NCBI GenBank assembly: GCA_964345385.1
Contig: CAYFQM010000007.1
Location: 1 to 29,861 of the forward strand
DNA: 29,861 bases
DNA from: CAG-1000 sp964345385
GTDB lineage: Bacteria; Bacillota_I; Bacilli_A; RF39; UBA660
Reading direction: 5' to 3'
Part shown: one piece after another, positions 21,431 through 29,806 of the stretch
Layout: each line of letters starts with the position of its first letter
Position numbering within the stretch: position 1 is the stretch's first letter
Translations under genes and position numbers: made by a program
Notes under the pieces: model-generated
The model's input: only the letters and a program-made list of their open reading frames with translations
Told to the model about the DNA's origin: nothing
Database searches by the model: none

Positions 21431-23284
21431 ATGAATGATGAAAAGAAAATTGCTGGTTTATATATTAGAGTATCAACCGAAGATCAAGCACGTGAAGGAT
21501 TTAGTTTACCAGAGCAAGAAAAACGATTAAGAGCAATGTGTGAGTATAAAGGTTATGAAATATATAAATTATATAAAGATGCTGGAATAAGTGCTAAAAC
21601 AGGCAATTATAGACCTGCATTTGAAGAACTATTACAAGATATAAGGGACAAGAAATGTAATACTATTGTTGTACTTAAATTAGATAGACTTACTAGAAGT
21701 GTTTATGATATGGAAGGAATAATGAAATTTCTCGATGAAAATAATGCTTATCTAGATTGTGCTAATGAAGAAATAAATACAACTAATTCAAGTGGTAAAA
21801 TGGTTGCTAGACTACTTACAACAGTATCACAAAATGAAATAGAAAGAACTAGTGAAAGAACTAAAGTAGGACTTGCTGGAGCAATTAAAGAAGGACATAT
21901 TCCTGCTAGAGCACCACTAGGTTATAAACATATAGATAAAAAATTAGTACCAGATACACTTACTAAAGATATTGTAATAAGAATATATAATTTATATTTT
22001 GAAGGAAAATCTTATTATAATATTGCTACTATTTTTAATGAAGAAAAAGTATTAGATAAAACAAATTGGTGTGATACTGGAATACTTAGAATTATAGCAA
22101 ATGAGGTTTATAAAGGAGATTATGTTCATGGTAAAAGAACTAATCATCCAACATATTATAAAGATGTCGTTGAACCAATAGTAAGTAAAGAGTTATGGGA
22201 AAGTTGCCAAGTACAAAAGAAGAAAAACCAAAAAAATTATATGAGAACTCAGACTTATATTTTCTTACAAAAATTAAAATGTCCTAAATGTGGTAGGATT
22301 CTTGCTGGTGGTGCTAGTCATAAAATTAAATCTGATAAATGGTACTTCTATTATAGATGTGAAAATTGTAAAAATAATATTCACGAAAATAAAATTGAAG
22401 AAAATATTAAAACTTTACTTGCTGATATTTTGGAATATGATAATGTTGTTAATGAATTCTTTTTGCCAGTATTAAAATCAAAAGTAGATAATCCTAAAAT
22501 AGAATTAGAGAATGAACTCAAAACCTTAAATAATAAAAGAGAAAGAATTAGAAAAGCATATATTGATGAATTATTTACTGAAGAAGAATTTAAACAAGAA
22601 ACTAAATTAATTGAAAATCAAATTGAAATGATAAATTCTAAAATTTTAGAAAATTCACAAACTGAACAACTTAATTTTACAATGGAAGATATATTACTTA
22701 AAAGAGATATGGACTTTATTAATAAAGTAAAACTTCCAATATCCTATTATGCTTTTAATGATAATTGGGATTTATTAGATAGACAAACTAAAGCAGACAT
22801 TGTTATGAGATATATTGATGATATTGAATTAGAATTTAAAAATAATATGTATATAATTAAACAAGTTAATTTTAGAAGTACTTTTTATAGTGATTTTGAA
22901 GAATTATATAACAAATGTTATATTGATAAGAAAAGAAAACTTACTTATGATTTTAATTGGATATGTATAGATACAAATGTAAGGTATAGTGAATATTTAC
23001 CTATTAAGGAAGTGATGCAACATTTTTATAGATTAAATGAATATTATGAAGTTAATTTTTATAAAGGAACTTTCTATAAAGAAACTGAAAAATTAGATAT
23101 AGGACCATTACTTAAAAATGAAGTTCCTATAAGAATGTTCCCTCTACAAAAAAACAACAATGATAATAATAATTGGATAGCTATGGGAATGTTTGCTACA
23201 AAGAATAGTCCTAATGATATAAAGGTAAATATAAAAGATGTATTTGAAACAATACCAGATAATGTAACTGAAGAAAATTTTTAA
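21431..23284 (+). CDS. Large serine recombinase (TnpX/integrase type)
   Basis: 617 residues. The catalytic domain has Y-I-R-V-S-T-E-D-Q with nucleophile S15, the L-D-R-L-T-R-S block and E-R-T-S-E-R-T. The recombinase domain follows (about 160-270, G-Y-K-H ... A-T-I-F-N-E-E). A zinc ribbon has C284/C287 (C-P-K-C-G) and C310/C313 (C-E-N-C), then a coiled coil (about 340-400) that controls synapsis, and a long C-terminal part. It should cut and rejoin att sites for integration and excision of the element, acting alone on DNA through a 2-bp core. The SD AAGGAG lies after the attenuator terminator. Length is at the upper end of the usual range. Confidence 0.93.
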   Translation: MNDEKKIAGLYIRVSTEDQAREGFSLPEQEKRLRAMCEYKGYEIYKLYKDAGISAKTGNYRPAFEELLQDIRDKKCNTIVVLKLDRLTRSVYDMEGIMKFLDENNAYLDCANEEINTTNSSGKMVARLLTTVSQNEIERTSERTKVGLAGAIKEGHIPARAPLGYKHIDKKLVPDTLTKDIVIRIYNLYFEGKSYYNIATIFNEEKVLDKTNWCDTGILRIIANEVYKGDYVHGKRTNHPTYYKDVVEPIVSKELWESCQVQKKKNQKNYMRTQTYIFLQKLKCPKCGRILAGGASHKIKSDKWYFYYRCENCKNNIHENKIEENIKTLLADILEYDNVVNEFFLPVLKSKVDNPKIELENELKTLNNKRERIRKAYIDELFTEEEFKQETKLIENQIEMINSKILENSQTEQLNFTMEDILLKRDMDFINKVKLPISYYAFNDNWDLLDRQTKADIVMRYIDDIELEFKNNMYIIKQVNFRSTFYSDFEELYNKCYIDKKRKLTYDFNWICIDTNVRYSEYLPIKEVMQHFYRLNEYYEVNFYKGTFYKETEKLDIGPLLKNEVPIRMFPLQKNNNDNNNWIAMGMFATKNSPNDIKVNIKDVFETIPDNVTEENF

Positions 23285-23469
23285 TATGCGTGGCACGTTT
23301 TGTTTACGAAAGTAAATGAAAGTGGCGATAGCAGATTAAAAATTGTAAAACGGATTCTAAGGTGTTAAACCTTAGCCCACAGGATATTTTGTATGGTACG
23401 TACAAAATTCCTAGGGGGTTAGCAATTTTGGATGACAAAATATGTTCTTAAAGAAAGGAAGGTGATTAT
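23285..23469 (+). other. Structured intergenic segment upstream of mobV (candidate oriT or regulatory RNA)
   Basis: 185 bp without a gene contain at least four hairpins: TTTAC-GAAA-GTAAA (23303-23316, GNRA loop); CTAAGG/CCTTAG (23357-23375); an 8-bp stem ATTTTGTA/TACAAAAT (23386-23408); and ATTTTG/CAAAAT (23425-23441). CGTTTT (23296) and AAAACG (23347) could close the first. Arms of the last two hairpins are interchangeable, so alternative folds are possible. MobV relaxases nick an inverted-repeat origin just upstream of their own gene, so this is where oriT is expected; I do not recognise a specific nick sequence. Confidence 0.5.
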
Positions 23470-24816
23470 ATGAGTGAACTTGCTTATTCTCTGCATTTAG
23501 GAAGTGATAAAAACAGAAAAAACATTTCTAAACAAAATAGTAAAAATAATATAAGTGGTACTTCTTCATTATCTAATAATGCTATACAAAATATAAGACA
23601 ATTATCAAAAGTAGACAAACATAATTATAGAAAATATGATAATAATCAAAAATTAATTGAAATTGTTAAAGGTACTACTTCTCCACTTAAAGATGTTAAA
23701 GAACTTTATTTAAATGAATTTGAAGATGCTAGACTTGAATATAATTCTAAACAATCTAGACCTAGTCGTATGATAGATAATTATTTTGAAAATGTATCTA
23801 ATAATGAGAAAAAGGATCTTGCTTGTGAAATAATTATTGAACTTGGAGATAAAGAATATTGGGATACTAAAGATGAAGAATTTAAAAAGAAAATGTCCAA
23901 AGTCTACAAAAAACAAGTTAATGATTTAGAATTACTAGTACCTAACTTTAAAGTAGCTAATGCCATAATTCACTTTGATGAAACTAGTCCACATTTGCAT
24001 ATAGTTGGTGTACCAATTAAATGTAAAAATAAAAATGGTATGGAAAAACAAGTTGGTAAATCCGATGTATTTACTAAAGAATCTTTAATTAGATTACAAG
24101 ATAAAATGAGAACTTTATGTATTGAAGAATTTAACCAGGTGTATAGTTTAGATTCTACTTTAAAGCAAAAACAAAAAGGTAGAAATAAAGATATTCATGT
24201 ATCTGATATGAATAACTATATTGATATAAAAAAGCAAATAGAAAAGAATGTCGAAAAATTAAAGCAAGTAAATAAAAAATCTAATGAATTAAAAAATAAC
24301 TCAAAAGATATAAAAGATAAAATTAATGAATTAAAAGTATCTAAATTAAATAAAGATAATTATATTTTATCAAAAAAAGATAAAGATTCTTTTATAAGTT
24401 TTATCAAGCAAGTAGATAATACAAATCAAGAGTATGATAAAATACAAACTCTATCTAGTATATTAATTAATGCTAATGAAGAATTAGAAAATAAAAATAA
24501 ACAAATTAATATTCTTACCCAAAATAATAAAGCATTAAACCTAAGAGTAGATACCTTAAATAATACCATTAAAGAAAAAGATAATGAAATATCATATCTA
24601 AATTCTAAAATAATTGATTTAAAAAGTGCATTAGAGTATTTTAAAGATAAATTTGATACATTAATATCTTTCTTACATAGAAAACTTCATAGTTGGTATG
24701 ATAAAGATGATAAATATATTGATATAATTAATGAAATGTATGAAGATAATATTTTAAATGATGAAGATATTAAAAATTTAGATTTAAGTAAAGAAAAAGA
24801 TGACTTTAAAAAATAG
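23470..24816 (+). CDS. MobV family relaxase (Pre/Mob, plasmid recombination enzyme)
   Basis: 448 residues. It nicks oriT and pilots single-stranded DNA during mobilization. Motif with the catalytic His: H51-N-Y-R, matching the H-N-Y-R of pMV158 MobM. The metal-binding motif H-F-D-E-T-S-P-H-L-H is complete (H168, D170, E171, H175, H177). After about residue 240 comes a long coiled coil rich in K/N/E, then a D/E-rich C-terminus, as usual for MobV. SD AAGGAAGG precedes the ATG. A 7-bp hairpin (24825-24843) follows the stop but its T-run is displaced. The coupling protein must come from a helper element. Confidence 0.92.
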   Translation: MSELAYSLHLGSDKNRKNISKQNSKNNISGTSSLSNNAIQNIRQLSKVDKHNYRKYDNNQKLIEIVKGTTSPLKDVKELYLNEFEDARLEYNSKQSRPSRMIDNYFENVSNNEKKDLACEIIIELGDKEYWDTKDEEFKKKMSKVYKKQVNDLELLVPNFKVANAIIHFDETSPHLHIVGVPIKCKNKNGMEKQVGKSDVFTKESLIRLQDKMRTLCIEEFNQVYSLDSTLKQKQKGRNKDIHVSDMNNYIDIKKQIEKNVEKLKQVNKKSNELKNNSKDIKDKINELKVSKLNKDNYILSKKDKDSFISFIKQVDNTNQEYDKIQTLSSILINANEELENKNKQINILTQNNKALNLRVDTLNNTIKEKDNEISYLNSKIIDLKSALEYFKDKFDTLISFLHRKLHSWYDKDDKYIDIINEMYEDNILNDEDIKNLDLSKEKDDFKK

Positions 24817-24884
24817 GGTTCAATGTGATAATTTGTTTATCACAAGTGTATAATATTTTTTTGACAACTTTTGTAATACTTATG

Positions 24885-24913
24885 AAAAAAAGAACTAATA
24901 ATTTGCCAGTTCT
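24885..24913 (-). terminator. Terminator of the cargo operon
   Basis: On the minus strand, AGAACT (24908-24913) pairs with AGTTCT (24891-24896), followed by six T (24885-24890), a few bases past the stop at 24924. Confidence 0.75.
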
Positions 24914-24923
24914 ATATAATTTC

Positions 24924-25346
24924 TTATTTATTTTCTAGTTCTTTTAATTGTTTAACAATTCTAATAACAGAATCTCTATCTTTATTTCCTAAATACTTAT
25001 TTTCAGTAATAGTATTTAGTAGTTCTAATTGCTGTTTAGATATACTATCATCAGTTCTTCTTAGAATAGCATCAATAATACTAACTAGATGGACTCTATA
25101 TGTTGAACTATTCATAATCCAATGATCACTTGTCGTATTAAATAATAACACATCCCAATCATTTATAAATTTCTTTTTAGCTGATAATAATTCTTCAAGA
25201 GTTTTATTTAAGATAGAATATTTGGAAACTTCTTCAAAATTACTTTCTATTTCTTTGTCTATCTTATTTTTTTCTATCTCTAATTCAGCAATTTTACTAT
25301 CAATATTTTTAATTAAATCATTAACTTGATTAGGTGATAAATTCTC
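24924..25346 (-). pseudogene. C-terminal part of the frameshifted cargo protein
   Basis: An open frame of 141 codons with no ATG or SD at its start. It begins right after a TAA, overlapping the end of the 524-residue gene by 34 bp in the -1 frame. The first residues, E-N-L-S-P-N-Q-V-N-D-L-I-K-N-I-D-S-K-I-A, continue naturally from E-Y-E-E-F-K in the other frame, so one missing base near 25344-25352 would join them. It holds a charged coiled coil (I-A-E-L-E-I-E-K-N-K-I-D-K-E-I) and then a compact C-terminal domain. The internal GTG at 25151 would give 75 residues but lacks an SD. Either a real frameshift or a sequencing error. Confidence 0.6.
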
Positions 25347-26887
25347 TTAAATTCCTCATATTCATGTCCATTTTCATCAATTTTGTATTTTCTTATAAAA
25401 CTTTCATTATTAGATGCATTAATATATTTTTTAATTTCATTAATAATATTTAACAACATATCTTTTTCTTTACTGCATACATAGCCATCGTTATAATATT
25501 GTTGCAATTTAATTGATAAATTACTTAAATTCTGTCCTTGTGGAACATCAGTTGGTAGAATAGGAATATTACCTATGATATTATCAAATAAATAATCAAT
25601 GGCATCATCATTACTTATCCAATTATTATTTAAGGTATTTCTAACAATAAATCTAACATCATCATCAGAATTACAACTATTTAATATTGATTCTATTTTT
25701 TCCAAATATTTTAAATACAAGTGATTAGGTATGTTATTACCTTTATATTCATTTCGTTCATCTTTAAATTCATCTTTAATTTTTATAAGATATTCTCTTT
25801 TTAATCTCAATTCTTCGATGTTTTTATTTTCTTCAAAACTTTCCATGTACGATTTATCATCTAAAATAGCCATAGCCTCATCAGAACTTGACATTCTAAT
25901 TTTGCCATTATTGTTTACTAAAATAACTAGTGGTAGTCCTGTATATGATAGTTGTTCATTATTAATAAAAGGTTCATATACATGGTATTTTTCCCAATCA
26001 TAAAGATATTTTGCACCATCATAACCACACTGTCTAGCAAAACGATTAATTTCATCATCATTTCTCATATTTAAATTAAAGAAATTTTTAATTCTATTTA
26101 TAGGATTATTAGCATTAAAAACTATATCAACTATATCATCAAATATATGCATTTCATTATTTGTAAATTCTTTACTTGCATTTCTTATTATATTATGTTC
26201 TCCTCGCATCATTATTTCAATTGTATCACTTGCATCGAATACAGCTATATTAATAGAAGAATTTAATAAATCATTATCACTGATATATTTTATTAATTTT
26301 TGTTTTTGATCATCAGTTAAATCCTTGTAATATTCAAATTCTTCTTTTGCATTTGAATCATAAGAAACATTATAAATTTTCTTTTCTTTTAAATCTACTA
26401 AGCATTCATTGAATTTTTTATGTGAAAAATGGCTTGTTGAACTAATTATAATATAATTGTCACTTTTAAGATATTTATTGAATATATCTTTTGGAGTTTT
26501 TTCTTTTATTATATGTCGTTCAAGAGTGTTTTCGTCAATTTCTAAATAATCTATCCATGGCATTTCTTCCTTAGTATGAATATTTTTATTATCTACATGA
26601 ATTTCATCAATTTTATAATCATCATCTGGCATATATACAATCTTCCCATCTATTGTTTTTTCTCTTACAACTTCAACATATCCAAACTCAGATATTCCCA
26701 TATAATAAGTTTTTTCGTCTTTGCTTTTAACTTCAATTGTATAACCATTTTTACTAGGCAAAAATTTAATTTTTTTAATTTCTTTGATATTTAAAATTTC
26801 AGATGTAATAAATGTTGACTCAAGAATATAATTTATAACTTCAAGACTTATATTCTTATAATTTGAACTTTCATTAGTATTTTCCAT
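25313..26887 (-). CDS. Unknown element-borne protein, probably truncated by a frameshift
   Basis: 524 residues, no recognised family, no signal or membrane segment. SD AAGGAG precedes the ATG. It is acidic and rich in Asn, Asp and Ile. A beta-type stretch near the start (K-I-K-F-L-P-S-K-N-G-Y-T-I-E-V) is followed by helical regions and a segment S-Y-T-G-L-P-L-V-I-L-V-N-N-N-G-K-I-R (about 318-335). The reading frame ends with a weak, non-conserved-looking tail, and the frame below it (24924-25346) appears to be its true C-terminus, giving about 660 residues in all. Third gene of the cargo operon, 9 bp after the Q-rich protein. Confidence 0.6.
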   Translation of the reverse strand: MENTNESSNYKNISLEVINYILESTFITSEILNIKEIKKIKFLPSKNGYTIEVKSKDEKTYYMGISEFGYVEVVREKTIDGKIVYMPDDDYKIDEIHVDNKNIHTKEEMPWIDYLEIDENTLERHIIKEKTPKDIFNKYLKSDNYIIISSTSHFSHKKFNECLVDLKEKKIYNVSYDSNAKEEFEYYKDLTDDQKQKLIKYISDNDLLNSSINIAVFDASDTIEIMMRGEHNIIRNASKEFTNNEMHIFDDIVDIVFNANNPINRIKNFFNLNMRNDDEINRFARQCGYDGAKYLYDWEKYHVYEPFINNEQLSYTGLPLVILVNNNGKIRMSSSDEAMAILDDKSYMESFEENKNIEELRLKREYLIKIKDEFKDERNEYKGNNIPNHLYLKYLEKIESILNSCNSDDDVRFIVRNTLNNNWISNDDAIDYLFDNIIGNIPILPTDVPQGQNLSNLSIKLQQYYNDGYVCSKEKDMLLNIINEIKKYINASNNESFIRKYKIDENGHEYEEFKRIYHLIKLMI

Positions 26888-26896
26888 AATATCTCC

Positions 26897-28327
26897 TTAT
26901 CTGTGCATTCCACTATGCATTGATTCTTCCTGAATATTTTGTTCTTGATATGTTGACAATAACATTTGTAATTCATCCATAGATTTAGCGCTTAATTTGT
27001 TTTGAATATTTTGCATAATACTCATTCGTTCACCCATGCTTATATCACCAAATGAAAGTTCACCAGATTTATTCATAGCACCAATTATTTGATTAATAAC
27101 TTGATCTTTCATTTGCTTTTGTTGATCCTGTAATATTTTTTCAGATTCTTCTTGACTCACTTGTTGTTGAGAATGTTCTACAACTGGTTGAACTGGTGGT
27201 ATAATTTTTGCACTTTGTTTTTCTTGAACTGGTTGTTGTACTGGTGGATGATTCTTAATAAAGTTTTTTTCATCTTGAGTAATTGTAATTTGATGAGTAG
27301 TGCCATCTTCAAATCTTACTTCATAAGTTGAGTCTGGATAACCAGTAACACTTAATATTTCTGATACCTTTCCCAAATTAGAATTTTTGGCCTCTATAAA
27401 CATTATTAAGTCTTTATCAAAATTATTTTGTGATATATTGGATTCTTGATTATTTTTTGTTTGTTGCTCATCAACTTGTTGTATTGGTGAATTAATAATC
27501 TTATTAAAATCATCTATTGTAAACTCTGCACCTACAAAACGACCATTACTTTGTTTTGCATCAACTACTATATAATTTCCTTCTTGATAAATATTATCAA
27601 TTTCAGAAATAATTACTTCACCACGTGCTTCCATTTGCTGAATAATTCTTTTCTTAATATCATCAGATAAGTTTGTTAAATTACCAGTATAAGTCATAGT
27701 TGGCTCATTTGGTTGTTGTTTTGCCCATTCCATATTTCTAGATAATTTTTCTTGTGCCTGTTGTAATTGTTCTTTAATTTCTTGTTTTTCTTGTTCGGTA
27801 TGTTGTGCTTGCCAAACTGCTTGTTCACTTTCTTGCGAAAAATTATTTGTTGGGGGTTCATATTGTTGTGTGCTTTGGATAGCAGGTTCTCTTGGGATTG
27901 CTCCAGTTGTATTTATAGGTTTTTGTTCTTGTGTTAGAGCAGATGCAAAAATACTTCCTAAATTATTATTTAATTGTTCAATCTCTTTATTAACTTGTGT
28001 TGGTTGTTGAATTTCTGATTGCGATTCAGCAACTAAATTCGGTATTTCTCTATCAAAGTCTATATTGTAGTCCATCCTTTGTTTATTTACTTCTGTTTCA
28101 ATGTCTTTAAGCATACTTTCCCTAGAAATTTCTAAACCTAGTGAAGACAGCTTTCTCATTGTTGCTCCTAATTTACCTTCAAATAATATATCATTTCTCA
28201 TTTTTTCTAAAGCTAATCTTTTGATAGCATTTATATACTGTTGTCTTAAATCGTTCTTTGATTCGTTTATTCTCTCTGGATCATTTCCTAATTCCATACC
28301 TCTTTTGCTAAATCCTTCTAAACTCAT
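26897..28327 (-). CDS. Gln-rich multidomain protein of unknown function
   Basis: 476 residues. A helical N-terminal domain (1-90) is followed by long Gln/Pro/Glu-rich linkers (about 100-215, 285-310 and 360-410). These separate two small compact domains: about 216-283 (K-R-I-I-Q-Q-M-E-A-R-G-E-V-I-I-S-E-I ... F-T-I-D-D-F) and about 310-360 (Y-E-V-R-F-E-D-G-T-T-H-Q-I-T). A helical, Met-rich C-terminus closes it. The Gln content is far above that of other genes here, pointing to a separate origin. SD AGGAGG; the start overlaps the upstream stop as ATGA, so it is translationally coupled to the metalloprotease-like gene. No family recognised; it resembles a scaffold or adaptor. Confidence 0.6.
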   Translation of the reverse strand: MSLEGFSKRGMELGNDPERINESKNDLRQQYINAIKRLALEKMRNDILFEGKLGATMRKLSSLGLEISRESMLKDIETEVNKQRMDYNIDFDREIPNLVAESQSEIQQPTQVNKEIEQLNNNLGSIFASALTQEQKPINTTGAIPREPAIQSTQQYEPPTNNFSQESEQAVWQAQHTEQEKQEIKEQLQQAQEKLSRNMEWAKQQPNEPTMTYTGNLTNLSDDIKKRIIQQMEARGEVIISEIDNIYQEGNYIVVDAKQSNGRFVGAEFTIDDFNKIINSPIQQVDEQQTKNNQESNISQNNFDKDLIMFIEAKNSNLGKVSEILSVTGYPDSTYEVRFEDGTTHQITITQDEKNFIKNHPPVQQPVQEKQSAKIIPPVQPVVEHSQQQVSQEESEKILQDQQKQMKDQVINQIIGAMNKSGELSFGDISMGERMSIMQNIQNKLSAKSMDELQMLLSTYQEQNIQEESMHSGMHR

Positions 28328-29559
28328 TTTTTGATACCTCCTAATTCATTATTATCCATACTTTCTATTTGTAATAATTTGTCCATATTTATCATAACAT
28401 CATTATAAGTAATGTTATCCAAATTCAAATTATCAAAAATACTTTTATCTTGCCCCGATACTCTCAAAATGATAAATTTTGTTTTAAAACTTTCAATGTT
28501 GGGTATTATCCTATTTATTTCAGTTATAAATATTTTTGATTCTTCATCATCTCTACTTTGATGTTGAATATAAGTAGAGCATAAATCAATAATTGTATCG
28601 TATATTTCTTCTAATGATTTTCCTTTTAAAGAAAAATTGTTTTCTATAAATTGTTTTATTCTGTCTATTTTTTCTTGATTTATAAATCGATCATTTTCAC
28701 TAGCAATTTTTACTGAAGATTCAAAATACTTATAAAATTCCTGTTCTTCTGGCTTAAAGTTTTCAACACCAACATTTATAATTGCTCTTGCTAAAGTTGG
28801 ACTTCCTTTGAAATATAAATTATCTTGTACTAACCTGTTATTGTTTCCCCAATAATTACTAATGTTTAATCCTCTTTGTTTTATATAATTAGTAATAATT
28901 TTAATAATTATTTGCTCTGAATTTTCATTATATTTGCTATTTATTGAGTTGAAATAATTATCAAAATCTTCGCCAAAAATTTGTATACATGTTTGTTTAA
29001 ATTTTTCTTGACTATCAGCAATGTATTCTGCTATTAGTTTTTGATCTAATCCATTTTGCTTCAACACATATAATATTGCTCTAATTTGAAATTCATATTT
29101 CTGATAGTCAACAGAATTCAACATTTCAAATGGTTCTTTAATTTCTTGATTATCACTTAATTTTAATCTAGCGTTATTTATACAAACTTCAGCAAATATA
29201 GATGCAAATGATTCTTCTAACATTTCCCCATATTGATTTTTTAGCGAACGAATTTTATGGGCATATTCGTGTATGATTATTCCTAATAATTTATTTAATT
29301 CAAATTCATTGCTTAAGTTAACTTTATCAACATCAGATAATCCTATAACTATTTTATCATCTTCAGCAAGACCCCCAACTTGAACATTTTTTCCAAACTC
29401 ATTATTACTTGTATTTAATTGTTCAACTACAATAGGACAATTTTTAAATAAATTTTCAATATTTGTTAATCTTTCTGAATCTAAATATTCTTTTAAATAT
29501 AATAAGATATATGATTGGGCTATTTTTACTGCTGAATTAATTTTCTCTTGATTATCCAT
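28324..29559 (-). CDS. HExxH zinc metalloprotease-like protein (cargo)
   Basis: 411 residues, no signal peptide. The motif I-I-H97-E98-Y-A-H101 lies in a helix and is followed by L-E-E-S-F-A-S-I-F-A-E (E115/E116 or E124 as possible third zinc ligand), the pattern of gluzincin-type peptidases. The rest is helical and unassigned. The SD (GAGGTG) precedes the ATG at 29559, with an extended -10 promoter upstream (29593-29601). First gene of the operon, coupled by ATGA to the Q-rich protein. With no secretion signal it would act inside the cell (or be injected), so candidate roles are regulator cleavage, toxin or anti-phage effector; none is demonstrated. Confidence 0.65.
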   Translation of the reverse strand: MDNQEKINSAVKIAQSYILLYLKEYLDSERLTNIENLFKNCPIVVEQLNTSNNEFGKNVQVGGLAEDDKIVIGLSDVDKVNLSNEFELNKLLGIIIHEYAHKIRSLKNQYGEMLEESFASIFAEVCINNARLKLSDNQEIKEPFEMLNSVDYQKYEFQIRAILYVLKQNGLDQKLIAEYIADSQEKFKQTCIQIFGEDFDNYFNSINSKYNENSEQIIIKIITNYIKQRGLNISNYWGNNNRLVQDNLYFKGSPTLARAIINVGVENFKPEEQEFYKYFESSVKIASENDRFINQEKIDRIKQFIENNFSLKGKSLEEIYDTIIDLCSTYIQHQSRDDEESKIFITEINRIIPNIESFKTKFIILRVSGQDKSIFDNLNLDNITYNDVMINMDKLLQIESMDNNELGGIKK

Positions 29560-29806
29560 ATCGCACCTCGCAATCTATATTCTTCCTATATTATTATATC
29601 ATGACTTTACATTATTTTATATTGGAATTATGCAATTTCAAGATTCACTTTACACTTTATTGAGTTAGTTAAATTTGAAAGAATAATATAAAAATTGCAA
29701 AAACCTATTTCATAAACATTAAGAATATGATATATTATTATTAACAACGGAAGATTATATGTATTCTTTCGTTATTGGAAAAGAGTTGTAGATAACTACG
29801 ACACTC
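29560..29806. other. Right-end intergenic region of the element
   Basis: 247 bp with no gene. It contains the cargo-operon promoter and a 9-bp hairpin (29746-29754 with 29765-29773, one G-T pair, 10-nt loop) close to the right junction. A short stem TGTAG/CTACG follows. These may be recombinase-binding arms of the att site; nothing else is recognised. Confidence 0.5.
29593..29601 (-). promoter_or_regulatory. Extended -10 promoter of the cargo operon
   Basis: Minus strand TG-A-TATAAT (TATAAT at 29593-29598), about 33 nt before the ATG at 29559, without a clear -35. Confidence 0.55.

Larger units (their letters stand above)
20691..29806. mobile_element. Integrative mobilizable element at tRNA-Gly, ~9.1 kb
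   Basis: Between the two copies of the exact repeat lie a large serine recombinase, a MobV relaxase with a structured upstream segment (candidate oriT), a leader/terminator unit and a cargo operon of unfamiliar genes. No conjugation machinery (type IV coupling or secretion genes) is present, so it would need a helper element: an integrative mobilizable element of the general Tn4451 type (TnpX-like recombinase plus TnpZ-like MobV). The left boundary is at or near 20691. The right chromosomal flank is not in the window, so the far end is only defined by the repeat. Confidence 0.8.

Noticed and set aside
24861..24866. TTGACA downstream of mobV as a promoter
   Set aside because: No -10 hexamer at a workable distance, and it leads only into the opposing operon's terminator.
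29746..29773. CRISPR repeat or tracr-like hairpin near the right end
   Set aside because: Single copy, no spacer array and no cas genes in the window.
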